DNA of 64,000 nt from Zongyangia hominis (GTDB lineage Bacteria; Bacillota; Clostridia; Oscillospirales; Ruminococcaceae), in contig NZ_JACRTC010000002.1 of NCBI RefSeq assembly GCF_014385095.1, forward strand, positions 1-64,000, written 5' to 3'. Below the pieces are notes generated by a model. The model was given only the letters and a program-made list of their open reading frames with translations, ran no database searches and was not told where the DNA came from. Position numbers and translations under genes: made by a program. The number at the start of each line of letters is the position of its first letter. Within the stretch, counting starts at the first letter, position 1. Positions 1-6,751 of the stretch are shown piece after piece.

Positions 1-133
1 TTATACCATCTGGCTGGCCGCCGTTTTAATTTTGAAACGCTCAGCGGCTTGATTTTGTGTTGCCTTTTTTGCTTCACTAAAAATCTGAAATTTCTACTTG
101 ACTTTTATTAGCAGGTCTTCCTCTCGCAGAAAC

Positions 134-161
134 AGCCGCCGCTTGCTTTCAAGCGGCGGCT
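134..161 (-). terminator. Hairpin downstream of mltG
   Basis: Perfect 11-bp stem (134-144 with 151-161) just past the MltG stop on the minus strand, followed on that strand by a weak T-rich stretch. Positions 1-130 hold no gene I can support: the minus strand is open for about 31 codons ending at a stop at 1-3, but has no start codon or ribosome binding site. Confidence 0.6.
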
Positions 162-177
162 GCCGTTGCATACCTTT

Positions 178-1662
178 TTACTGGGTCGCGATGCCGTGGG
201 TCTTGCCGTCGCCCACCTTGCTGGCCGCAGCGTCGTTTTTCTCATGTTCCTCAAGCGTGGCGGCATAGTAATACTTGCCTTCCGAGTCGGTGAGGAAGTA
301 GAAATAGTTGGTCTTTTCCGGATAGATGGCCGCTTTCATGGCCGCCACACCCGGGCTGCAGATCGGTCCCACAGGAAGGCCGGTGCATTTATAGGTGTTG
401 TAGCTGTCATACATGGGTTGATTTGCAATATTGAGATAGGGCTTGATGTCGGTCTCCACATAGTTGATGGTGACGTCCGACTGGAGGTTGGGATAGGTAT
501 CGGCGTTGTTGAGGCGGTTGTGGAAAACGCCGGACACCATGTTCATCTCCTCGATGGCACTGGACTCCTTCTGGATGATGGAGGCCAGGGTGACCACCTC
601 GTCCGTGGTCATGCCCATCTTTTCCGCCTGGACCGACAGCTCGTTGGTCCAGTTGGCGTCAAAGGCGCGCAGGAACTTGCTGACCACCGAATCCACGTTT
701 TCATTGGTGAAGAATTCATAGGTGTCGGGGAAGATATAGCCCTCCAGCTTCAGGTAACGATTCTCGCTGGGCGGGATCTTGCCCACAAAATCGAACCGGG
801 AATAATCGTGCTCGTTGAGGGCGGTAATAAAGTTGGATGCTGTGCATACCCCGTTTTCTTCCAACAGGTCCGCGATATCCCGGGCGGTCAGGCCTTCAGG
901 GAAGGTAATTCTCACCACCGAATCGTCGGAGAGACCGGAACTCAAGGTAATGATGATCTCATCATAAGCCATCTTGGGGTTGAGTACATAGGTTCCGGGC
1001 TTAAATTCCGTTTTGGTTTCCTCGTCGTTACGGGACTGGGCATAGAGGGTGAAGATCGTAGGCTCGCTAATGACCCCGCTTTTCTTGAGGATCTTGGCCA
1101 CATCGGAGACGGAAGCGTTTTCGGGCACTGTAATTTCCACCTGCATATCCTGCTTATTAAAGCCGAACAGGTCGTTGGCCCCCTGCAGGATGAAATAGGA
1201 TAAAAACAGGGAAATGCCCATCACGAAGCCGATGTAGATAAATACCCGGGCTGTTCTTCCCAAACTCTCATACCGGCGGCGGATCCGGGATTTACTTTGC
1301 GCCTTGCCAGTCTCGCCCACTGCCCGTGGAACGGGACCCGGCGTCTTACCCACAGAGGCGCTTTTTTCACCTGGACCGCTCTTTCCTGGAGACGGACGGC
1401 GCTTTTCCGCTGTCCCTTCCCCGGTATCGGGAATTTCATAGTACTCCCGGTCGGTGATATTGAGCTTGAACGGCGCTTTTTTCTCTTTGGGGGATTGGGC
1501 GGGGCCGGAGTATTCCTCCTGAAACAGCGGAAGATCCTCGTATTTGTCCGAGCTCACGCCGCTTTGGAATGTGAAGCCCTCTGCTTCCTCGTCGTGGGGA
1601 GCCTGGTCGTCGCTTTGACTAAACTTCTTCATCAGTTCATCGAAATCATCACGATTGTCCAA
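178..1662 (-). CDS. mltG: Endolytic murein transglycosylase MltG (YceG family)
   Basis: Membrane-bound lytic transglycosylase that cuts nascent peptidoglycan strands and sets glycan length. The first ~135 residues are charged and low-complexity (cytoplasmic), then comes one membrane segment (about 140-161), then the extracellular YceG/MltG domain. The catalytic glutamate is in the ASIIQKES motif (about residue 366), followed by the family signatures FHNRL, YPNLQSD and GLPVGPICSPG. I place the start at a TTG at 1662, because an AGGAGG lies 9 bases before it and the upstream ATG at 1680 lies on that Shine-Dalgarno. This gives 494 aa, long for the family because of the N-terminal cytoplasmic extension. 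It appears to stand alone, with a hairpin after the stop. Family assignment is secure; the extension has no recognised domain. Confidence 0.93.
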   Translation of the reverse strand: MDNRDDFDELMKKFSQSDDQAPHDEEAEGFTFQSGVSSDKYEDLPLFQEEYSGPAQSPKEKKAPFKLNITDREYYEIPDTGEGTAEKRRPSPGKSGPGEKSASVGKTPGPVPRAVGETGKAQSKSRIRRRYESLGRTARVFIYIGFVMGISLFLSYFILQGANDLFGFNKQDMQVEITVPENASVSDVAKILKKSGVISEPTIFTLYAQSRNDEETKTEFKPGTYVLNPKMAYDEIIITLSSGLSDDSVVRITFPEGLTARDIADLLEENGVCTASNFITALNEHDYSRFDFVGKIPPSENRYLKLEGYIFPDTYEFFTNENVDSVVSKFLRAFDANWTNELSVQAEKMGMTTDEVVTLASIIQKESSAIEEMNMVSGVFHNRLNNADTYPNLQSDVTINYVETDIKPYLNIANQPMYDSYNTYKCTGLPVGPICSPGVAAMKAAIYPEKTNYFYFLTDSEGKYYYAATLEEHEKNDAAASKVGDGKTHGIATQ

Positions 1663-1776
1663 GTGCTTCCACCTCCTCATTCTCAGTCCTCATACGCCTC
1701 TCACTTCAGACGAAAGATTCCGGCGCATGGAAATGGGTTCTTCTCTTGTGACAAAAAATCTTTTCAAAAAGCTGTA

Positions 1777-1804
1777 ACCAGCTTTCGTTTTCTTACATAG
1801 TATA
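1777..1804 (+). promoter_or_regulatory. Candidate sigma-K-like sporulation promoter
   Basis: CATAGTATA at 1796-1804 fits the sigma-E/sigma-K -10 pattern CATANNNTA exactly, and an AC dinucleotide (1777-1778) lies 17 bases upstream, as in the sigma-K consensus. The signal is short, so it can occur by chance. The product downstream is a small cysteine-rich protein of a type that would suit the mother cell. Confidence 0.4.
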
Positions 1805-1835
1805 AAGCAAATCAACTCAAAGAGGTGACTTCAAT

Positions 1836-1967
1836 ATGTGTGGTAACAACGGTTGTACTTGGATTATCCTTTTAATCATCATCCTGTTCTGCTGCGGCGG
1901 TAACGACTGTGGTTGCGGTAATAACTGCGGCTGCAACAACTGTGGCTGCAACAACTGCGGCTGCTAG
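1836..1967 (+). CDS. 43-aa cysteine-rich membrane microprotein
   Basis: Small gene with a good ribosome binding site (AAAGAGGTG, about 8 bases before the ATG). The product has a short polar N-terminus, a hydrophobic helix (about residues 9-18, IILLIIILF) and a tail built of repeated CGCNN units; 12 of 43 residues are cysteine. Such Cys/Gly/Asn-rich tails with a membrane segment are seen in small spore-associated and metal-binding proteins of Firmicutes, but I cannot name a family. It sits alone between mltG and the folate gene, is transcribed opposite to both, and is closed by a strong terminator. Function is unknown; a spore coat or metal-binding role is inference, from composition and the sigma-K-like promoter. 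Confidence 0.75.
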   Translation: MCGNNGCTWIILLIIILFCCGGNDCGCGNNCGCNNCGCNNCGC

Positions 1968-2031
1968 TTCCTTCAAATGGGCTATGATGCCCCGGCAAGA
2001 AAACATATGCAAACATCACCGTATCCCGACC

Positions 2032-2063
2032 AAAAGCCCTTGTAAGAAATTACAAGGGCTTTT
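2032..2063. terminator. Bidirectional terminator
   Basis: Stem of 13 bp (2032-2044 with 2051-2063) flanked by A-run and T-run, between the convergent microprotein gene and the 5-formyl-THF cyclo-ligase gene; it can serve both. Confidence 0.85.
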
Positions 2064-2076
2064 GCCTTGTGTCAAT

Positions 2077-2697
2077 TTATTTTACCCGCGCCGTTTCCAC
2101 TTTAGACCTCTTTGACGTGGCTCTGAGATACCGCTCGGTGACAATCAGGTCCATGGGCACGTCATAGCGGCCATGATAGAGCCGGTATCTGACAAATTCA
2201 CTGTACACAATGCCCACCCGCGGTCCGGGGTGAGAGGACAAAAAACGGTCGTAATAACCCTTGCCGTATCCCAAGCGATAGCCGTTATAATCAAAACAAA
2301 GTCCCGGGACTATGCTCAGCGCGCCGGAAAAATCGGTGACCTTCTCCGCCCGCTCAGGGTCGGGCTCCAAGACCCCGAAGGTGCGGGGTTTAAGATCCTG
2401 GAAAGAGCGGATGTAGTAAAACTCCATCAGACTTTTTCCCGGATCAATGCAACAGGGTACCGCCACCTTTTTCCCCGCCCTCCAAGCGTCTTCCATGAGC
2501 CGCTTGGTGTCCACCTCGATATCGGTGGAGACATAACAGAGCAGAAGCTTGGCCCGCTTATACTGATAGAGCGATTCCACCCTCTTTTTGATGGCCAGAT
2601 CCTTTTGTCTCTTGACTTCCGGGTCCATGTCCCGGCGCTTTTGCTTGACTTTTTCCCTCAACTGGCGCTTGTACTGTCGGATATCGGCTACCAGCAT
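2077..2697 (-). CDS. 5-formyltetrahydrofolate cyclo-ligase
   Basis: ATP-dependent enzyme converting 5-formyl-THF to 5,10-methenyl-THF, clearing a dead-end folate and refilling the one-carbon pool. Length (206 aa) is normal. Family marks are the basic N-terminus (KRQLREKVKQKRR), the substrate segment VPCCIDPGKSLMEFY and the GYGKGYYDRFL loop near the C-terminus. The ATG lies inside the end of the DJ-1 gene (10-base overlap), so translation is probably coupled. It is the last gene of a run that also encodes ThyX, the thymidylate synthase using methylene-THF, so the shared folate theme makes sense. Symbols fthC/fau/ygfA are all used for this family; I leave it blank. Confidence 0.92.
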   Translation of the reverse strand: MLVADIRQYKRQLREKVKQKRRDMDPEVKRQKDLAIKKRVESLYQYKRAKLLLCYVSTDIEVDTKRLMEDAWRAGKKVAVPCCIDPGKSLMEFYYIRSFQDLKPRTFGVLEPDPERAEKVTDFSGALSIVPGLCFDYNGYRLGYGKGYYDRFLSSHPGPRVGIVYSEFVRYRLYHGRYDVPMDLIVTERYLRATSKRSKVETARVK

Positions 2698-3227
2698 TGC
2701 ATCGACGCTCCCACCGTCTTAGCCCGGTCCTCACCTTTCAGGCACTCGACCAGTTTGAGCCCAAATTCCACCGCCGCGCCCGCTCCCTTGGCGGTGATGA
2801 ACTTTCCGTCCACACACACCCTCTGTCCACTGATGGTAGCGCCGGAGAGCTCCTGCTCATAGCCCGGGAAACAGATGGCCTCCCGGCCCTCCAATAAGCC
2901 CTTGTGGCCCAGGATGGAGGGGGCGGCACAAATGGCGCCGATCCAAAGGCCGTTGGCCACGGCGTAATCGATGCACTGCTGGACCCCCGGCGATTTTTCC
3001 AGTCCCAGGGTTCCCGGCACGCCGCCGGGTAACACGATCATCTCCAAATTGTCGTAGTCGATATGGGCCACCGTCGTATCACAGCCCACGGCAATGCCAT
3101 GGGAGCCGACGACGACGTCGTCCTGTACGCCCACGATCTGCACATCCAACTCCGCACGGCGCAAAATGTCGATGGGGGCAATGGCCTCCGTCTCCTCAAA
3201 GCCGCTGGACAAAAACACATAGATCAC
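2688..3227 (-). CDS. DJ-1/PfpI family protein (YajL-like)
   Basis: Single-domain DJ-1/ThiJ/PfpI protein of 179 aa. The nucleophile elbow cysteine is in GAICAAPSIL, and the conserved glutamate that activates it is in FEETEA near the N-terminus; FITAKGAGAAVEFGLKLVE is the usual C-terminal helix. Members act in carbonyl stress, as glyoxalase or chaperone-like enzymes; the exact activity here cannot be read from sequence. The start is a GTG at 3227 with GGAGG 8-9 bases upstream; no in-frame ATG is better placed. It overlaps the downstream folate gene, so both are one transcript. Confidence 0.9.
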   Translation of the reverse strand: MIYVFLSSGFEETEAIAPIDILRRAELDVQIVGVQDDVVVGSHGIAVGCDTTVAHIDYDNLEMIVLPGGVPGTLGLEKSPGVQQCIDYAVANGLWIGAICAAPSILGHKGLLEGREAICFPGYEQELSGATISGQRVCVDGKFITAKGAGAAVEFGLKLVECLKGEDRAKTVGASMQCW

Positions 3228-3283
3228 GATGGATTCCTCCTGTCAGTTGCAGTCTTTGCGTGAAAAGGGCCCGGCCAACTCCG

Positions 3284-4198
3284 TTAATCGAGGACAAGGC
3301 CTAAATAAGGCTCGTCCAGCGCCCGGCCTGTCAACCGTTCCGGCAGGCTTTTAAGCGCCTTGTCCCGTGTATCCCGGAGATAGACGGCCGCACCGAATTC
3401 CCGCTTTTCTCCCATCCCCGCAAAGAGGGGGCTGTCAGCGGCCAAACGCAAGAGAAAGCTGTCCTCGTCAAACGCGCTGAGCAGCGCCCGGCATAGGAGC
3501 GTCTCATCCCTCGTCCCGCATTCCTTGACCGCTATGATGCTTCCTATTTTATAACATACCATATAACCATGTCCATAGTCTGTAGAAAATCTTAATATTT
3601 TTCCACCGGTAAAGGCGTTTTCCTCCGCCACATAAGCAAGCGCCTCCTCGTCCCATCGGACAAAGATGCCCTGTTTACCGTAAAATTCTTCCCTGAGCGC
3701 ATAGAGCCCCGCGGCGTCCAAGGCTTTGAGTTCCACCGTCCGGCCTAGTGCCGGCCCCTCCGACGCGAGGCGGACAAGATCCGCCCGGGAGAGGGTCACC
3801 TCCCGCACCGAAAAGGCGGGGAGATAGCCCCGTTTGCGGTAAAACTGAAAGAGGTTTTCCTCCGCCGGAACCAGCAGAGACACGTCCACGCCGTTTTTGC
3901 GCATCCAGCGGTGGGCGTATTCGAGCAGCGCGCTGGAATATCCCCTGCCCTGCGCCTTAGGCAAAGTAGCCACGGCGTAGATATACCGGGCGGAAAAAAG
4001 GCCGTTGTCCGTGGAAATTTCACAGGGGAGCATGGTGAGCATGGCAAGCGGCTCCCCATGAACGACTTCCACCAGCGTATATTCGGGACGGAAGCGGTGG
4101 GAAAAGTATAGGTCGATATAGGCGTCCGGATCTCCGAAGCACGCCTTCCAGATGCCCTTCAGGGCGGGAAGCATCTCTTTCGTGGCAAACTGTATCAT
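3284..4198 (-). CDS. GNAT family N-acetyltransferase, two-domain (Eis-like layout)
   Basis: 304-aa protein with an N-terminal GNAT domain: the acetyl-CoA loop is LPKAQGRGYSSALLEYA (about residues 79-95), preceded by the beta-4 strand RYIYAVAT and followed by LFQFYRKRGY. The C-terminal half has no clear motif, so length and layout resemble Eis/YitD-type acetyltransferases with an added domain. The substrate is unknown. A strong GAGGAGGG lies 8 bases before the ATG. It is separated from the DUF2156 gene by 150 bases with no terminator and is probably cotranscribed with the DJ-1 gene 56 bases downstream. Confidence 0.82.
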   Translation of the reverse strand: MIQFATKEMLPALKGIWKACFGDPDAYIDLYFSHRFRPEYTLVEVVHGEPLAMLTMLPCEISTDNGLFSARYIYAVATLPKAQGRGYSSALLEYAHRWMRKNGVDVSLLVPAEENLFQFYRKRGYLPAFSVREVTLSRADLVRLASEGPALGRTVELKALDAAGLYALREEFYGKQGIFVRWDEEALAYVAEENAFTGGKILRFSTDYGHGYMVCYKIGSIIAVKECGTRDETLLCRALLSAFDEDSFLLRLAADSPLFAGMGEKREFGAAVYLRDTRDKALKSLPERLTGRALDEPYLGLVLD

Positions 4199-4348
4199 CT
4201 TGTTTTCCCTCCTCTTGCGCGGGGCCGTTTGGGACGCCGCGGCGATTTGCCACGTTGGCGCCTTTTGTCCATTTTTCGCCGCTCTCCGTTTATTTTCGTT
4301 ACCGCTCTCGCTTTGGCTTCGATGCCTTTCCCTTCGGGATCTGCCCCT

Positions 4349-5263
4349 CTAGCGGGCGTCTTTCATCTCACTTTTGAGGCGCACCAGATATTTTTCCAGC
4401 AGAATGGCGGGCTTATAAGAGAGCTTTGCCTTCCTGAGGCCCTCGTCCCCCACGTCGTCCTCCCGGTTGACGTACTGGTAATCCATACAGTTGTGGCGGA
4501 CAAATTCCTGGTTGATGATGGGATAGGCGCCCTGCACCTCGGCAAACGCCTTTTCGATGTGGACGATGAAGGTGTCGCTGGAAAGGGGCGCGCCGATGGA
4601 ATAGGCCACAATGCCCTCGTCGCTGGTGCGGATCATGCCGCCGCTTAGCCCCTCCTCGAAGAAGTGATCCAGCGCCTTCTTCACCGCGCACATCTCCTGC
4701 TTCAGGCTGGGGTCCTCACAGTCCCCCTGCTTTTCGCACCAGATTTTATTCATGGCCCGGCACTCCTCGATGTTCTCCGGCGTGATGGGCTCGTAGGTCC
4801 AATCGGGGTGATTCGACTTAAACTTGGTGATGTGGTTGCGCTTGCCGTGATATTTTTTCCCGGCCAGGGTAGCCAAATCCACCGCATTGTAGATATAGTC
4901 AAAACCGTCTCGGTTTTCTTCAAAAGAAAAGGTGCCGGGGAACAAAGTCTCCAACAGCGCCACATTTTCCTTGGTCACGCCGTGCATCCAAAACGGACAG
5001 CCCCGGTCTTTGGCGTCCTGGATAAGGGCCTCGATGACGGGTTTCACGTCCCCGCTTCCAGCGGGATAGAGATAGCTTCTCTCCTCCCCAAGCCCCGAGC
5101 GGACGCAATAGTAGCCGCCCACCTGGGCGACCTGGATGTGATAGATGTCCTTCCAGTTGTAGTTATTGCTAAATACATACTCCGAACCGCGATAGTCCGA
5201 CATGCGCAGCAGTGGGTCAATCCACTGTTTGTCGCGAATCTCGATGTCCTTAAAGTCTACCAT
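4349..5263 (-). CDS. DUF2156 protein (phosphatidylglycerol lysyltransferase C-domain-like)
   Basis: 304-aa soluble protein matching the DUF2156/LPG-synthase C-terminal fold, a tandem GNAT-like domain that in MprF transfers an aminoacyl group from tRNA to lipid. Typical features are YVFSNNYNWKDIYHI near the N-terminus, the KKYHGKRNHITKFKS segment and the C-terminal YQYVNREDDVGDEGLRKAKLSYKPA. There are no membrane helices, so it is not itself a flippase. Stand-alone members are common in Clostridia and uncharacterised. The ATG at 5263 overlaps the tmk stop (ATGGTAG), showing translational coupling; an upstream in-frame start would lie deep inside tmk. Confidence 0.85.
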   Translation of the reverse strand: MVDFKDIEIRDKQWIDPLLRMSDYRGSEYVFSNNYNWKDIYHIQVAQVGGYYCVRSGLGEERSYLYPAGSGDVKPVIEALIQDAKDRGCPFWMHGVTKENVALLETLFPGTFSFEENRDGFDYIYNAVDLATLAGKKYHGKRNHITKFKSNHPDWTYEPITPENIEECRAMNKIWCEKQGDCEDPSLKQEMCAVKKALDHFFEEGLSGGMIRTSDEGIVAYSIGAPLSSDTFIVHIEKAFAEVQGAYPIINQEFVRHNCMDYQYVNREDDVGDEGLRKAKLSYKPAILLEKYLVRLKSEMKDAR

Positions 5264-5931
5264 AAAAATTTCAGTTCCTTCCGCAATAGATCCATGATTT
5301 TCCCGTGAATCGCTTCCACCGGCAGCGGGTCCCGGCCGTCGCAACAGCCGATCACCTGCCAGTGAAGCTTTTCGGCCGCATAAAGGGCCGTCTCCCGGCA
5401 GCGCAGGAGATAGGAAACATTTTTTTCGTGGATGTCCTTTTTATTTTCGTCCCCGCCGTACCGCTTGGCCAGCAGCTTTGCCGATGTATCGGGGTGCATG
5501 TCCAGATAAAGGACCAAGTCAGGCCGGGGCAGCCCCAGTTTTTCGTGCTCGTAGTCGTCGAGCCACGCGAGGAAACTGTCCCACTCCTCCCGGGGCAGCT
5601 TCGCCATCTGGTGGATGGCGTTGGAGCTTGTATACCGGTCGGCCACCATAAGCTTCCCGTCCCGGTAGTCACGCTCCCAAAAGCGCTTAAAGCTGGCGTA
5701 ACGATCCACCGCGTAGAAGCTCGACGCCGCGTAGGCGTTAATTTCGTCGGCGTTCTCGGCCAGCTCCCCGTTTAAGTAAAGCTTCACCAGCGCCGAGGAA
5801 GGGTCGCCGTAATCGGGAAAGGAGATGGCCCGGGCGGACTTTCCCCGCGCTTGGAGGGCTTGCATCAGACGGGACGTCTGGGTGGCCTTGCCGCTGCCGT
5901 CGAGCCCGTCCATGACAATCAGATTACCCAA
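5257..5931 (-). CDS. tmk: Thymidylate kinase, divergent
   Basis: Phosphorylates dTMP to dTDP, the step after ThyX, whose gene is directly upstream. The P-loop is GLDGSGKATQ (residues 9-18), with Ala where most Tmk have Thr; the DR(Y/H) motif is VADRYTSSNAIHQ, and the LID region follows the LVLYLDMHPD strand. I choose a TTG at 5931, giving 224 aa and the usual MGNLIVMDGLDGSGK beginning, with GGGGGAG just before it. It overlaps the thyX stop by 8 bases. The longer open frame upstream reads through thyX in another frame and is not real. The unusual P-loop puts it in a divergent clostridial Tmk group. Confidence 0.9.
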   Translation of the reverse strand: MGNLIVMDGLDGSGKATQTSRLMQALQARGKSARAISFPDYGDPSSALVKLYLNGELAENADEINAYAASSFYAVDRYASFKRFWERDYRDGKLMVADRYTSSNAIHQMAKLPREEWDSFLAWLDDYEHEKLGLPRPDLVLYLDMHPDTSAKLLAKRYGGDENKKDIHEKNVSYLLRCRETALYAAEKLHWQVIGCCDGRDPLPVEAIHGKIMDLLRKELKFLW

Positions 5932-6715
5932 GGTTCTCCCCCCGTTGTTCTTTTTCTTTGCCCAGATAGCGCTCCCGCATCTCCCGCGTCTTTCCGCAGG
6001 ACATCTTGCCCTCGGGGCACTGTCCCGCCACGCAGGAGGGCCCGGCCTTTTTAAACAGGGCGGGCGCCGCCTCCTTGCACAGGACAAGCATCTGGTTGGC
6101 CACGTCCCGGATTTCCCACTGGGCCCGGCTGCAGCAGCGGTGCCGGAAAAAGTTTTGCAGGCTTCTGGCATTCATGGTGACGATCATCTTGGTGTCGCAG
6201 GCGTTGGGCAGGACAAACCGGGCGTCCTCGATGGCCATCTTTTCGGCTTTGCTCCGGGCGGTCTTTTCGTCCACGCCCTCTTCCAGCAGCGCCTTTTCGT
6301 GGCGGCGCTGGAGAATGTCGGATAGGCGCAGATAATCCCGCAGGGCGTTTTCCATCGATCCCTGGAAGACGGCCGCCGCTTCGGGGTCCGCCGCGATCTC
6401 GGGGGGCGTTACAAATTCAAAGTGATTTTCCTTTACATATCTTTGGCTCTGAACGGAAAAAGATGCAAGCCGGTGCCTTGTAATTTGCGCCAGCAGCGCC
6501 CGGGACACGTTCTGGATGCCAAAGGTAAAACTGGCGTGCTCGATGGGGCTTTCGTGGCCCAGCTCCGATAACATATCGACGAAGGCCGCCGTCTTTTTTT
6601 CGTCCAGATTGTCCATCACCGTTTCAATGTCGCTTTGTGCATAGCAGAGCTTGGCCGCCGACGCGACGATCTTTTCCGGCATGGGTGTGTGGGCGAGCAG
6701 GGTGACATAAGCCAT
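5924..6715 (-). CDS. thyX: Flavin-dependent thymidylate synthase
   Basis: Makes dTMP from dUMP using methylene-THF, FAD and NAD(P)H. The ThyX signature RHR-X7-S is residues 80-90 (RHRLASFSVQS), followed by QRYVK; HESPIEHASFTF (about 54-65) and FRHRCCSRAQWEIRDVANQML are the other FAD/dUMP-binding blocks. The C-terminal cysteine-bearing tail (CPEGKMSCGK) is common in clostridial ThyX. 263 aa is normal. It sits between pcrA and tmk and overlaps tmk by 8 bases, coupling synthesis and phosphorylation of dTMP. Confidence 0.95.
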   Translation of the reverse strand: MAYVTLLAHTPMPEKIVASAAKLCYAQSDIETVMDNLDEKKTAAFVDMLSELGHESPIEHASFTFGIQNVSRALLAQITRHRLASFSVQSQRYVKENHFEFVTPPEIAADPEAAAVFQGSMENALRDYLRLSDILQRRHEKALLEEGVDEKTARSKAEKMAIEDARFVLPNACDTKMIVTMNARSLQNFFRHRCCSRAQWEIRDVANQMLVLCKEAAPALFKKAGPSCVAGQCPEGKMSCGKTREMRERYLGKEKEQRGENLG

Positions 6716-6751
6716 ATAAAATCCTCCTTACCGATGGCGGGGCCTCAGACG

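Noticed and set aside
1..93. Open minus-strand stretch ending in a stop at 1-3
   Set aside because: Only about 31 codons, interrupted by a stop at 94-96, with no start codon or ribosome binding site.
166..1203. Long open frame on the plus strand opposite mltG
   Set aside because: Antisense shadow of a clearly conserved gene, without an RBS. The same applies to long frames opposite feoB, hppA, the GH32 gene and the surface protein gene.
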